NCBI GenBank assembly: GCA_040772305.1
Contig: JAXGYK010000001.1
Span: forward strand, 1 to 64,000
DNA length: 64,000 nt
Reading direction: 5' to 3'
Source: Mesolinea sp040772305
GTDB lineage: Bacteria > Chloroflexota > Anaerolineae > Anaerolineales > Anaerolineaceae
The notes under the pieces were generated by a model that was not told the origin of the DNA, did not search any database, and saw nothing but the letters and a program-made list of their open reading frames with translations. This document shows positions 25,783 to 34,311 of the stretch, piece by piece (positions within the stretch are counted from its first letter, which is position 1; each line of letters starts with the position of its first letter). A program made the position numbers and the translations under genes.

Positions 25783-26374
25783 TGTGAATCTCCTTTACTT
25801 TGATTCCAGATTGTATCCATAAGATATTTTGATCATAATGATCTAAAAAGGTCGCTTTATCCCAGTTTTCGGTAAACAAGCGCTCGATCATTTTTTTAAT
25901 AACAGCATTCAAAAAGTGCATAATCTCGATTCGTAATGCCGAATCACTGCCCTCACGATGGTAAAAAAGGTCTGGCTTGTGCTGATTTACGCTTCTGAAA
26001 GCTTGCCATTTAGCGTCCAGTTCACAATCCCAGGATAAATAGCGGATGCGATATAAATCATACTTTTGGAAAATTTCATCCGCCATCGCAGGACCAAAAG
26101 CATTCAAGGCAGCAAAAAGGTCCCCATTTTTCTCCCTGAGGGCTCTGGCAAAAAGATCATGGCTTTCAGAAACTTCGCTATCCAATACTGTAAAAAAACT
26201 ATCAGTAAGATCGTCAAAATACTGGTAAAAACTACCGCGGGGGATGCCAGCTGTTTTAATGATATTCGCCACGCTGGCTTTATGAATCGGGCGAGCTACA
26301 AATTCTTTTCTCAAAGCACTGAGAATAACGCACTTCTTTTCATCCGGCAAATTTATGAACGTTGATTTTGGCAT
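25769..26374 (-). CDS. TetR/AcrR-family transcriptional regulator
   Basis: 201 residues from the ATG at 26374, which has GGGAGAAGG upstream; a longer frame to 26452 begins with atypical sequence. The N-terminal HTH (KASVANIIKTAGIPRGSFYQYFDD, residues ~32-55) is canonical for TetR. The C-terminal helical ligand domain is divergent. It overlaps and probably represses the downstream membrane-protein gene; a palindrome lies just upstream of its start. Confidence 0.88.
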   Translation of the reverse strand: MPKSTFINLPDEKKCVILSALRKEFVARPIHKASVANIIKTAGIPRGSFYQYFDDLTDSFFTVLDSEVSESHDLFARALREKNGDLFAALNAFGPAMADEIFQKYDLYRIRYLSWDCELDAKWQAFRSVNQHKPDLFYHREGSDSALRIEIMHFLNAVIKKMIERLFTENWDKATFLDHYDQNILWIQSGIKVKEIHIGTD

Positions 26375-26390
26375 CTGCCTTCTCCCAATG

Positions 26391-26403
26391 TGACACAGTG
26401 TCA
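26391..26403. promoter_or_regulatory. Palindromic candidate operator of the TetR regulator
   Basis: TGACAC-A-GTGTCA, a perfect 6+1+6 palindrome 16 bases upstream of the regulator start. This size and position suit an autoregulatory TetR operator. Confidence 0.5.
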
Positions 26404-26460
26404 TAATAATGATACATCCGCCTGATTTCCTTGTCAAGAAACCCATCTGCAAAAATGTCA

Positions 26461-26494
26461 GGAGGTCAGTGGTTCAGATCCGCTCCCCGCTGCT
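26461..26494 (+). repeat. Initiator-tRNA 3'-half fragment, copy 4
   Basis: GGAGGTCAGTGGTTCAGATC followed by CGCTCCCCGCTGCT. The T stem AGTGG/CCGCT still pairs. Followed by GAGAAGGAACC and an imperfect hairpin with GGTTCTTA. It closes the array of four same-orientation copies. Confidence 0.6.
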
Positions 26495-26689
26495 GAGAAG
26501 GAACCTTTCTTTTTACTGGTTCTTATTATTAATCAAAATCCTATGAATTAAAGAAGGTGTTTTATTTTGTCATGCCATAGAGATGGTAAGGTGTAAAGCA
26601 AAGGTTTTATCTATCTCCTTTTGCTTTTTGCAGTTCTTCACTACCAGATCTTCGGCCAAGTGAAATTAATGTGATTAGAGGCAATCAAC

Positions 26690-27598
26690 TCAATAGTGTT
26701 CAATCTCAGCGAGGCCTGAAGAAAGCTGTGTTTGATAGGTCTCATGCAGTTTTTCCCGGAAGATTTCGCCTATTTTGGCTGCTTGTCCTCCTGTCTTCCA
26801 AATCAGATAAATCATTCGTTTGATCGGTACACTGTCTACCCTTAAGAAGGACAGATTGTAAGCCTCGAGGGATGCAATTTTCGGGATAAAGGAAATGCCT
26901 AAGCCTGATGCGACAAAAGAGGCTAGGGAATTACATTCGTCCGCTTCAAAAACGATCTGGGGGCTTATCTTATGTTCCTGGAGAACCTCATCAATAATCT
27001 TTCTCAGATTTGTACCGGTATTGATTAAAGCAAATTTTTCCTTCTCGAGATCCGCAATTTTCACAACTGACTTTCGTGCCAAGGGATGTGTATCTTTGAC
27101 CACAACAAATATTTCTTGTGAAAAGATAGGTTCTCTGGAAATTCCTTTCGCATCATAATAGGGGCAGAATGCCAGATCAAGTTCATCAGCCTTCAATCTT
27201 CTGATTAATTCTTTCGATTGGCCTTGGTAAAAGGAAAAGGTGTACTCATCCTTTTCTGTAAATTGTGGAAGCAGGTTCAGGATGCTTGGTAGAAAATCGT
27301 AGGAAATGCTATAGATGTATCCAAGCCGAATATTTTTTGGATTCTTCATCTCCTTAATTCTTTGTAATCCAGCATCAATGGTTCGAATTGCGGTCATTGC
27401 AAAAGGTAATAATTCTTCGGCGTATCTGGTCATCGTAATGGACCGACCTTGTTTTTGGAATAGCTCCACGTCTAGTTCTTTTTCCAGAGTACTGATAGCA
27501 TAGCTTAGGCTCGGTTGTGAGAGGTATAGCCTTCGGGCAGCTTCTGTATAATGCAAGGTCTGGGTAAGCATTATGAAGCATCTCAGCTGGTGCAGCAT
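26690..27598 (-). CDS. LysR-family transcriptional regulator
   Basis: About 302 residues from MLHQLRCFIMLTQTLHYTEA; a start at 27619 adds seven residues, and neither has a strong ribosome binding site. The N-terminal winged HTH (YTEAARRLYLSQPSLSYAIS) and the LysR substrate-binding domain (NIRLGYIYSISYDFLPSIL, LDLAFCPYY, GLGISFIPKIA) are clear. The sensor domain suits a small organic acid or CoA-pathway intermediate. It lies beside the aldehyde dehydrogenase/aro-like locus and is the obvious candidate regulator of the divergent promoter region at 29.32-29.62 kb. Confidence 0.9.
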   Translation of the reverse strand: MLHQLRCFIMLTQTLHYTEAARRLYLSQPSLSYAISTLEKELDVELFQKQGRSITMTRYAEELLPFAMTAIRTIDAGLQRIKEMKNPKNIRLGYIYSISYDFLPSILNLLPQFTEKDEYTFSFYQGQSKELIRRLKADELDLAFCPYYDAKGISREPIFSQEIFVVVKDTHPLARKSVVKIADLEKEKFALINTGTNLRKIIDEVLQEHKISPQIVFEADECNSLASFVASGLGISFIPKIASLEAYNLSFLRVDSVPIKRMIYLIWKTGGQAAKIGEIFREKLHETYQTQLSSGLAEIEHY

Positions 27599-27786
27599 TT
27601 TTGACTCGCTTTCTATCAAAATTGATAGTATTTTTCTAATTGCTTTATCTAAATTTATTATAATTCAAAGAGGCTTTTCTCAATTTATTATGAATTTATA
27701 AAATCCATAGCCAACCGCATAGCGCGTGGTTCATTATTTCACTTGTTTCACGAGTTCAATTGTCTAAACGCATAAATAAAAATCAT

Positions 27787-27818
27787 AAGAGGCTGACACT
27801 TTTGGGTCAGTCTCTTTA
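27787..27818. terminator. Hairpin with flanking A/T runs
   Basis: AGAGGCTGAC pairs with GTCAGTCTCT (one G-T wobble). It lies upstream of lysR and downstream of the aldehyde dehydrogenase gene. Confidence 0.55.
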
Positions 27819-27861
27819 TTGTCTCAAACGCTACGCGTTTTCGACTGCCTAAAGGCTTAAA

Positions 27862-27897
27862 TAAAAATACGGTCGCTAAATGTGACCGTATCAGTTT
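27862..27897 (-). terminator. Rho-independent terminator of the aldehyde dehydrogenase gene
   Basis: The stem ATACGGTCGC/GTGACCGTAT with loop TAAAT is followed on the reverse strand by TTTTTATTT. T residues on the other side make it potentially bidirectional. Confidence 0.8.
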
Positions 27898-27906
27898 TTC
27901 TTGAGA

Positions 27907-29319
27907 TTATATTTCCAGTTCAGGGTTATAAAATTCGCCAAACAATTCCTCGTCAGAAGGGCGATCCTCCTGGATCGGTTTGGAAACCCATGTTGTATTC
28001 ATATAGTGCTTTAGGGAAATGTTCTCGGAAACAATGTTACCGCCCCAAGTTCCACAACCCATAGAGGAAGTCATCGGCATGCCATTGGTGAATGAACCAG
28101 CATTCGCCTTCGATTGCGGCTGCCGCACCATTATCCTGCTTACCGGAGCAACAAGGGCCAAGCGGTCTATGTGTTCGTCATTATGAGAATAAATACCCAC
28201 CGAGTGGCCTTTGCCACCGACCTCATAAATTCTATGCATCATATCAATGGCATTCTCGAATTCCCCGTCGTATTTGAATACAGCCATTAGGGTGGTCAGT
28301 TTTTCGCTAGAGAAAGGATACTCCTTACCAATTCCATCACCTAAAACAAAGATGAATTTTCTATCTTGGGGGATCTCGAAACCTGCAATATTGGCTAACT
28401 CCTGCGGTCTGATTGCAACTGTACGCGGGAGCCGGTGACCCTGTTCATCCCACATTACTTTTTTAAGCATCTCCCGTTCAGCCGAATTGGCATAATATCC
28501 ACCTTCTGCTTGCAAGCCAGTGATAACATCATCAAATATTTTGTCGCTGACAATCAAGTTGCCATCGGCTGAGCATCCCGAACCGTAGTCTGATGTTTTG
28601 CTAAGCATAGCGTTGTGGCAAGCGATTTGGACGTCTGCTGTCTCATCGAAAATCATCGTGGCATTGCCCGCACCTGACCCATAAGCAGGTGTTCCCGAAC
28701 TATAAGCAGCCTGGACCATTGCTTTCCCGCCAGTCGCAATGACAAGATCGGCCCGTTTCATTAATTCCGCGGTCTGTTCCTTGGTCGGGTTTCCCAGACA
28801 CTGCAAAATATCCGCAGGCGCACCACAAGATTCCAGAGCATTACGCATCAACTCAACGGTTCGATAGGTTGTATTTTTAGATCGGGGATGAGAAGAGAAT
28901 ATTACGACATCTCTGGCTTTGATAGCATAAATAGCCTGCCCTGCTGGAGTAAGATCCGGATTTGTGGTCGGAATCAATGAGGCGATAATCCCCACTGGCT
29001 TAGCATATTTTAAAAGCCCTTTTTCAGGAATTTCTTCAATAACCCCAATGGATTTTTGTCTCAATGCGTCGCGCAAGCAGCCCCGAATCTTGAAACGTTT
29101 CGACATACGGCTAACAGGATCTCCAAGTTTGCTCTCAGCAATACCCATCTCAACCAGTTCTTTAAAGGTTTTCTTATTGGCAACAGACCATGCTACTGCC
29201 TGACACAAGCGGTCAACTGTGGCTTGATCATATTTCTCGATAACATTTAAAGCTACTTTAGCTCTACTAAAAACATCATTCAATTCATCTATCTGAGATT
29301 CTGTGATTGCATTATCCAT
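27907..29319 (-). CDS. CoA-acylating aldehyde dehydrogenase
   Basis: 470 residues of the acetaldehyde dehydrogenase (acylating) branch: KPVGIIASLIPTTNP, VIFSSHPRSKNTTYRTVELM, LVIATGGKAMVQAAYSSG, the nucleophilic Cys in YGSGCSADGN (~248), and MGCGTWGGNIVSENIS near the end. Members oxidise an aldehyde to an acyl-CoA with NAD(P). The GSGCSADGN context differs from the usual ICAS motif of EutE/AdhE, so acetaldehyde may not be the substrate; sulfoacetaldehyde- or other semialdehyde-specific enzymes are alternatives. Divergent from aroD across ~300 bases. It probably supplies the CoA-linked outlet of the adjacent pathway. Confidence 0.85.
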   Translation of the reverse strand: MDNAITESQIDELNDVFSRAKVALNVIEKYDQATVDRLCQAVAWSVANKKTFKELVEMGIAESKLGDPVSRMSKRFKIRGCLRDALRQKSIGVIEEIPEKGLLKYAKPVGIIASLIPTTNPDLTPAGQAIYAIKARDVVIFSSHPRSKNTTYRTVELMRNALESCGAPADILQCLGNPTKEQTAELMKRADLVIATGGKAMVQAAYSSGTPAYGSGAGNATMIFDETADVQIACHNAMLSKTSDYGSGCSADGNLIVSDKIFDDVITGLQAEGGYYANSAEREMLKKVMWDEQGHRLPRTVAIRPQELANIAGFEIPQDRKFIFVLGDGIGKEYPFSSEKLTTLMAVFKYDGEFENAIDMMHRIYEVGGKGHSVGIYSHNDEHIDRLALVAPVSRIMVRQPQSKANAGSFTNGMPMTSSMGCGTWGGNIVSENISLKHYMNTTWVSKPIQEDRPSDEELFGEFYNPELEI

Positions 29320-29480
29320 CGCTTATACTCCAATGTGACACTTTTTTTGCAAGAGAGTGCAATATCGCTTGGTTTCCTCAGTTATTATAGAAAAGTCTTG
29401 AGAGGATGTCTAATACAGGTTTTCACCAGGACGATTTATTTTCTCTATCAAACGCTTATCTTTAGCCTAAAAAACCTCTC

Positions 29481-29565
29481 TTTAACACAGGTGTTGTAGC
29501 CAATAAAAAATTTTGATATTGTAATCAATAAATCATATTTCCCTAGCTTTGGCGCCTGTGTTAAA
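29481..29565. promoter_or_regulatory. Divergent control region with paired inverted repeats
   Basis: A perfect 11-base inverted repeat (TTTAACACAGG at 29481-29491, CCTGTGTTAAA at 29555-29565) brackets the AT-rich middle of the 303-base gap between the divergent aldehyde dehydrogenase and aroD genes. The left arm is also part of a local palindrome AACAC-AG-GTGTT (29484-29495). Plausible two-site binding for the nearby LysR regulator. Confidence 0.5.
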
Positions 29566-29622
29566 AATATATTACTGATCTTAGAGTTCTTAGCATCGTT
29601 AAAACTCTTTAATAGGAGAGCT

Positions 29623-30390
29623 ATGACAATTCCAATTATTGTACGAGACTTGGTGATTGGTGCTGGTGCACCGAAAATAATCGTTCCGATTGTAGGTAAA
29701 AGCCTTGCGGAAATTTTGAGGGAAGCCGATAATATTTTGAGGAGCAAGGCTAATCTTATCGAGTGGCGTGCTGATTTTTACGAAGGGATTGAAGACAAAG
29801 ACTGCGTATTGAATACGCTCGGGAAATTAAGAAATACGATTGGTAATACACCTCTGGTCTTTACAGTTCGCACCTTCCATGAGGGTGGTCAGGCTAAAAT
29901 CAGTGATAAGGAGTACTACGAGCTGTTGTTGGAGACAGCCAAATCTAATCAGGTAGACCTTATCGATGTAGAGCTGTTCAGGTGTGCAGGAAGGATTAGT
30001 CAATTAATAGAAGAGATACACCAATCTCGGACTTTGGCAATCACATCTAACCACGATTTTTCACTCACACCGTCTTTGCCAGAACTGGAAAGCCGACTTC
30101 AAAGGATGGTGGAAGTTGGTGCAGACATACTGAAAATAGCTGTTATGCCTCATTCTGCTTCTGATGTGCTTAACCTTTTAACTGCAACAGTAAATGCGGC
30201 CGAGAAATACTCCCAACCGCTTGTAACTATGTCTATGGGCGGTTTAGGCGTAATTACAAGGCTAACGGGCGAAGTTTTTAAATCGGCAATGAGTTTTGGT
30301 ACAGTTGGTGGGTCTTCGGCACCAGGCCAGTTACCCATTGACCAATTAGACTATTGTTTGAACATTATTCACGAAGCTTATGGGGAGTGA
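29623..30390 (+). CDS. aroD: Type I 3-dehydroquinate dehydratase
   Basis: 255 residues. A class I aldolase-like barrel that forms a Schiff base with 3-dehydroquinate: LIEWRADFYEG near residue 47, catalytic His in TSNHDF near 143, Schiff-base Lys in ILKIAVMP near 170, and MSMGGLGVITRLTGE with the substrate-binding Arg near 213. All catalytic residues are present. AGGAG lies just before the ATG. It is the first gene of a forward-strand run with a chorismate-synthase-like gene, a TIM-barrel gene and a ThDP enzyme; no aroB, aroG or aroK is nearby. Confidence 0.92.
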   Translation: MTIPIIVRDLVIGAGAPKIIVPIVGKSLAEILREADNILRSKANLIEWRADFYEGIEDKDCVLNTLGKLRNTIGNTPLVFTVRTFHEGGQAKISDKEYYELLLETAKSNQVDLIDVELFRCAGRISQLIEEIHQSRTLAITSNHDFSLTPSLPELESRLQRMVEVGADILKIAVMPHSASDVLNLLTATVNAAEKYSQPLVTMSMGGLGVITRLTGEVFKSAMSFGTVGGSSAPGQLPIDQLDYCLNIIHEAYGE

Positions 30391-30450
30391 ACCAGGTCTA
30401 ACACAGCCTGCTTCCTCTAGGTATCTTTTAGGAGAAAAGGAGAAAAGATC

Positions 30451-31629
30451 ATGTTAGGAAATACTTTTGGACGGTTGTTTCGTGTAACAACAAGCGGTGA
30501 ATCATATTCCGGATGTTTTCGAAAAGACAGAGGGTATCCCAAGGAATTATATGGCGGCTTGGTCACGATCGTAGATGGAGTGCCTGCTGGCATAAAGATT
30601 ACAGCCGAGGACATTCAACAAGAACTCGACAAACGCAAACCAGGTCAAACACCGCTGGATTCTCCACGTCTGGAAAAAGATCGTGCCTATATCTTTTCGG
30701 GTGTTATGGAAAACGATCTTTCAACTGGCGCCCCTGTAGCGATTGTAATACCCAACAATGATATCGAGGACATTCATGTTGGCCAATATCGGGAATATCA
30801 ATGGGATATTCGTCCTGGCCACGCGGAGTATACATATTTTAAGAAATATGGCCAATATAACGATTGGGTAGGCGCAGGCCGGGCTTCCGGACGGGAAACG
30901 GTTGGAAGAGTTGCTGGCGGGGCAATTGCAAAATTAATCCTGGATAAAATGGGCATTGATGTCCTTGCCTACACAGTGGAATCCCATGGTATCAAAGCCA
31001 AAAAGATTTCTTATGAAGAAGCACGCAAGAACTACCGGTCTAATTCGATTAATTGTCCAGACGATGAAGTTGCTCAAAAGATGATTGATGATATTCTTGC
31101 TGTTAAAGCAAAAGGTGAAACCTGTGGGGGGGTAATTGAATTGATCGTCCACAACGCTCCAGCAGGACTAGGCGAACCGGTTTTCGACAAATTAGAAGCC
31201 ACTATTGCGCAAGCTCTTTTCTCAATAGGCTCTGTTAAAGGTGTCGAGTTTGGAGCCGGCTTCGAGGTAGCACAGATGCTGGGCAGCGAATCAAACGATG
31301 AAAGTTATTTAGATAAAGAGAGCGGACGTGTAAAATTTTACACAAATCACGCTGGTGGCTTTTTAGGAGGCATCTCTAACGGTGATGAAATTCGGATTCG
31401 CATTGCTGTCAAACCAACCCCTACCGTCTCGGTGCCTCAGCGAGTTGTTGATTTGGAAACCATGACCAACACAGTCCTGGAACCGATCACTCGCCGTGAT
31501 GCTTCACTCCTCCCAAGGATATATCCGGTTTGCGAGGCAATGGTTCGGTTGGCACTCGTGGATGCAATCATGATGTCGAATGCTTATCGTTCAATGATGG
31601 ATCTTGATCCGAAATGGGATCTAATTTAA
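30451..31629 (+). CDS. Chorismate-synthase-like protein lacking the GESHG histidine
   Basis: 392 residues, aligning over the whole length of AroC: LGNTFGRLFRVTTSGES at the start, VDGVPAGI, RPGHAEYTY (second conserved His kept), GAGRASGRETVGRVAGGAIA, PAGLGEPVFDKL and SNGDEIRIRIAVKPT. The invariant GESHG motif reads GESYSG, so the catalytic His near residue 17 is Tyr, and about 14 extra residues follow it. The late RHD motif is RRD, and the SGVFEGxTTGTP region is altered (SGVMENDLSTGAPV). The fold and FMN site look intact but normal chorismate synthesis is doubtful. It probably acts on a related cyclic substrate. Confidence 0.82.
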   Translation: MLGNTFGRLFRVTTSGESYSGCFRKDRGYPKELYGGLVTIVDGVPAGIKITAEDIQQELDKRKPGQTPLDSPRLEKDRAYIFSGVMENDLSTGAPVAIVIPNNDIEDIHVGQYREYQWDIRPGHAEYTYFKKYGQYNDWVGAGRASGRETVGRVAGGAIAKLILDKMGIDVLAYTVESHGIKAKKISYEEARKNYRSNSINCPDDEVAQKMIDDILAVKAKGETCGGVIELIVHNAPAGLGEPVFDKLEATIAQALFSIGSVKGVEFGAGFEVAQMLGSESNDESYLDKESGRVKFYTNHAGGFLGGISNGDEIRIRIAVKPTPTVSVPQRVVDLETMTNTVLEPITRRDASLLPRIYPVCEAMVRLALVDAIMMSNAYRSMMDLDPKWDLI

Positions 31630-31663
31630 TGGTTCATTGTTCATTCACAAACCAAGCAGAATA

Positions 31664-32488
31664 ATGTTAGATATGGAAAAGCAAAAATTTTCTTTAGCCC
31701 AACTTTCTATATTGAATGCTTCGCCCGCAGAAATGGCTCTTATTGCATCTAATGCAGGATATGATTACTTTAGTATGCGTCAAATTTATATGGGACTTCC
31801 AGAGGAACCCGATTTTGACCTCTCAAAAAACCAAAAACTTCTAAGAGAAACTCGTTCGATTATGAGAGACACTGGTATTAAACTTTTAGATGTTGAATTG
31901 GCCCGTGTTGTTGACGAGATAAACCCGAGCAGCTATGAACCAGCTTTTGCCACTTGCGCAGAACTGGGAGGTAAAAGTGTGATCAGCAGTGTTTGGACCG
32001 AAAACGAATCAGTTCAGACAGATCACTTTGCCCAGATTTGTGAGCTTGCAAAACAGTACGAACTTACTGTTGAGCTAGAATATGTTCCAATAGCCGCAAT
32101 AAAAAACCTTGCAGGAGCGCTGGATTTGCTTGCTAAGGTTAAACAATCGAATGCTGGATTATTAATCGATATCCACCATTTTCACAGAGCGGGGGATACC
32201 ATAGAGGAGCTTAGGAAGGTTTCTCCTTCTTTGTTTCATATGATTCATCTTTGTGATGCACCTCTTGAAATTCCAACTGATTTTGAAGAAATGCGAAGGA
32301 TCATGCGGGAAGACCGTGACTACATTGGTGATGGAGGGATAGATATCAAATCGATCTTATCGTCCATTCCCCCTGTACCATACTCTATTGAACTTCCCAA
32401 AGTTTCTGTTAGCGATAAATACGGTTACCAGGAACACGCTCATCGGTGTATTCAATCTGCAAAGGAGTATTTGTCAATCGACTCATAG
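31664..32488 (+). CDS. TIM-barrel sugar isomerase/dehydratase-like protein (AP endonuclease 2 fold)
   Basis: 274 residues from the ATG at 31664 (a TTG at 31637 is also possible). Strand-end motifs IASNAGYDYFSMR, VELEYVP, LLIDIHHFHRAGD, MIHLCDAP and YSIELPK place Glu, Asp and His at the barrel mouth as metal ligands, as in IolE inosose dehydratase, 3-dehydroshikimate dehydratases and hexulose epimerases. Lying between aroC- and ThDP-enzyme genes, a dehydratase acting on a cyclohexane substrate is the most attractive reading, but this is inference from context. Confidence 0.72.
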   Translation: MLDMEKQKFSLAQLSILNASPAEMALIASNAGYDYFSMRQIYMGLPEEPDFDLSKNQKLLRETRSIMRDTGIKLLDVELARVVDEINPSSYEPAFATCAELGGKSVISSVWTENESVQTDHFAQICELAKQYELTVELEYVPIAAIKNLAGALDLLAKVKQSNAGLLIDIHHFHRAGDTIEELRKVSPSLFHMIHLCDAPLEIPTDFEEMRRIMREDRDYIGDGGIDIKSILSSIPPVPYSIELPKVSVSDKYGYQEHAHRCIQSAKEYLSIDS

Positions 32489-32503
32489 GAGGCAAGAAAC
32501 CAA

Positions 32504-34282
32504 ATGAAAAAAAATGTAGCGGATCAAATTGTCGAATATCTTGAACATCGAGGTGTGACGCATGTATTTGGACTCTGCGGACATACCGTAATTGCAATGT
32601 TGGATGCTTTGTCGCGAAGCAAAAAGATACGCTATGTAAACACCCGTCACGAACAAATTGCTTCAACTGCCGCCGATGGTTATGCTCGTGTTACGCACAA
32701 AGCCAGCGTTGTTCTATGCCATTTAGGTCCGGGACTTACTAATGCGACCACCGGAGTAGCTAATGCTAGTTTAGATGGGATCCCGATGGTTGTAATTGCC
32801 GGTGATGTGCCTAGTTACTATTACGGAAGGCATCCTCATCAGGAGGTAAACCAGCACTTGGACGGAGGACAGTTTGAAGTATATCGGCCTTTTGTAAAAA
32901 GGGCATGGCGTATCGACAACGTGGAGTCTTTTCCCCGAGTGTTAGACCGGGCATTTAGACTTGCAGAAACAGGACGTCCAGGGCCGGTGCTGATCTCTGT
33001 ACCCATGGATATGTTCTCAAGGGAAATCCACACTGAATTATTCGACCTCACCCGGCAAAACACCCAAGAAGTGGCCCTGCCTAGCTTAAGCAAAGCTGCT
33101 GCCGAACAGATTGCTCGCTTGCTTGTGGAAGCAGAGAGACCAGTTATTCATGTAGGCGGAGGCGCTCGATATGCTCAGGCTGGCAATGCCCTGCAAGCCT
33201 TAGCAGAATATCTATCAATACCTATATCTCGTTCTCTTATGGCTCAGAGCATCATTGCAGATGACCATAAATTACTCTTAGGCCAGACTGGTTTTTGGGG
33301 TTCCGAGTTCACCCATAGTTACACTAAAAATGCAGACCTAGTACTTGGTATTGGAACCCGTTTTGCTGAAGCAGATTCTTCATCGTGGTACGATGGAGTC
33401 ACTTTCGACACGACTAAAACTAAATTTATCCAAATTGATATCGATCCTCAGGAATTGGGCAGAAACTATCCAATTGAATTGGGTGCAGTTGCAGACCCGA
33501 AATCTGCATTAATTCAGATTCTTGAGGAAGTAAAACGAATTACTAATGGCCCCTATAAAAACATCGATTTGCTCAACAAAATCAAAGAATCAAGAGAGCT
33601 TTTTGATGCAGCAAATGCAAAAGTTTGCAACGACGGGCGCTACCCGCTTACACCCCAGCGAATTCTGAGAGATGTGAAAGAAGTTTTGCCTGCAGATGCC
33701 CTGATTTTTACTGATGTGGGTTGGAATAAAAACGGTGTTGGACAGCAATATGGAGTGACTGTTCCAGAAACTATCTTCCATCCTTCAGGACTAGCAACAA
33801 TGGGATTTGGTCCTGCTGCTGTTATCGGGGCCAAACTGGCCGCACCGGAGAAAGTAGTCGTAACCCTTGTTGGAGACGGTGGGTTTGGAACGAACCCTTC
33901 CGTATTAGCCACTGCAAGAGAGATGAATTTACCTATTATTTGGGTTGTAATGAACAATTCAGCCTTTGGAACAATTGCAGGGCTTCAAAACAGCCATTAC
34001 CACACAGAGTTTGGAACTGTCTTTTTGCATGATGGTCAGCCATATTCTCCAGACTGGGCAAAGGTCGCGGCAGGTTACGGAATCAAGTCCTCCCGTATTA
34101 ATAGTGCTGAAGAACTCCAAGGCGTGCTTGCTGCAGCCATCGAGTGTAATGAACCCTACCTTATAGACTGTCCGATGGAAAACATTCCGGTCCCTACTCC
34201 CGGATCTTGGAATATTAATGACATCTACACAAAGTCTCGTCGGGTTGTAGAAGGCCGGCTAGCTTTTAAGGATGAGGTCTAG
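32504..34282 (+). CDS. Thiamine-diphosphate-dependent enzyme (acetolactate synthase/IolD superfamily)
   Basis: 592 residues in the usual three domains: PYR (residues 1-170) with the cofactor-activating Glu in NTRHEQIASTAADGYAR, a central Rossmann domain (~195-340), and the PP domain with ThDP/Mg motif LVGDGGFGTN followed by MNNSAFGTI. The loop after strand 1 reads FGLCGHTVIAML where acetolactate synthases have PGG or PGE forms, so acetolactate synthesis is unlikely. Ring-opening hydrolases (IolD, cyclohexane-1,2-dione hydrolase) and decarboxylases belong to the same superfamily. It follows a TIM-barrel gene, like the IolE-IolD pairing in inositol breakdown. No FAD requirement can be judged. 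Confidence 0.78.
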   Translation: MKKNVADQIVEYLEHRGVTHVFGLCGHTVIAMLDALSRSKKIRYVNTRHEQIASTAADGYARVTHKASVVLCHLGPGLTNATTGVANASLDGIPMVVIAGDVPSYYYGRHPHQEVNQHLDGGQFEVYRPFVKRAWRIDNVESFPRVLDRAFRLAETGRPGPVLISVPMDMFSREIHTELFDLTRQNTQEVALPSLSKAAAEQIARLLVEAERPVIHVGGGARYAQAGNALQALAEYLSIPISRSLMAQSIIADDHKLLLGQTGFWGSEFTHSYTKNADLVLGIGTRFAEADSSSWYDGVTFDTTKTKFIQIDIDPQELGRNYPIELGAVADPKSALIQILEEVKRITNGPYKNIDLLNKIKESRELFDAANAKVCNDGRYPLTPQRILRDVKEVLPADALIFTDVGWNKNGVGQQYGVTVPETIFHPSGLATMGFGPAAVIGAKLAAPEKVVVTLVGDGGFGTNPSVLATAREMNLPIIWVVMNNSAFGTIAGLQNSHYHTEFGTVFLHDGQPYSPDWAKVAAGYGIKSSRINSAEELQGVLAAAIECNEPYLIDCPMENIPVPTPGSWNINDIYTKSRRVVEGRLAFKDEV

Positions 34283-34311
34283 GTTTTTTATTTTCGGTAC
34301 TGTTCATTAGC

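Noticed and set aside
32504..34282. Assignment as acetolactate synthase or sulfoacetaldehyde acetyltransferase
   Set aside because: The first-loop motif GLCGHT and the neighbourhood do not fit either; only superfamily membership is secure.
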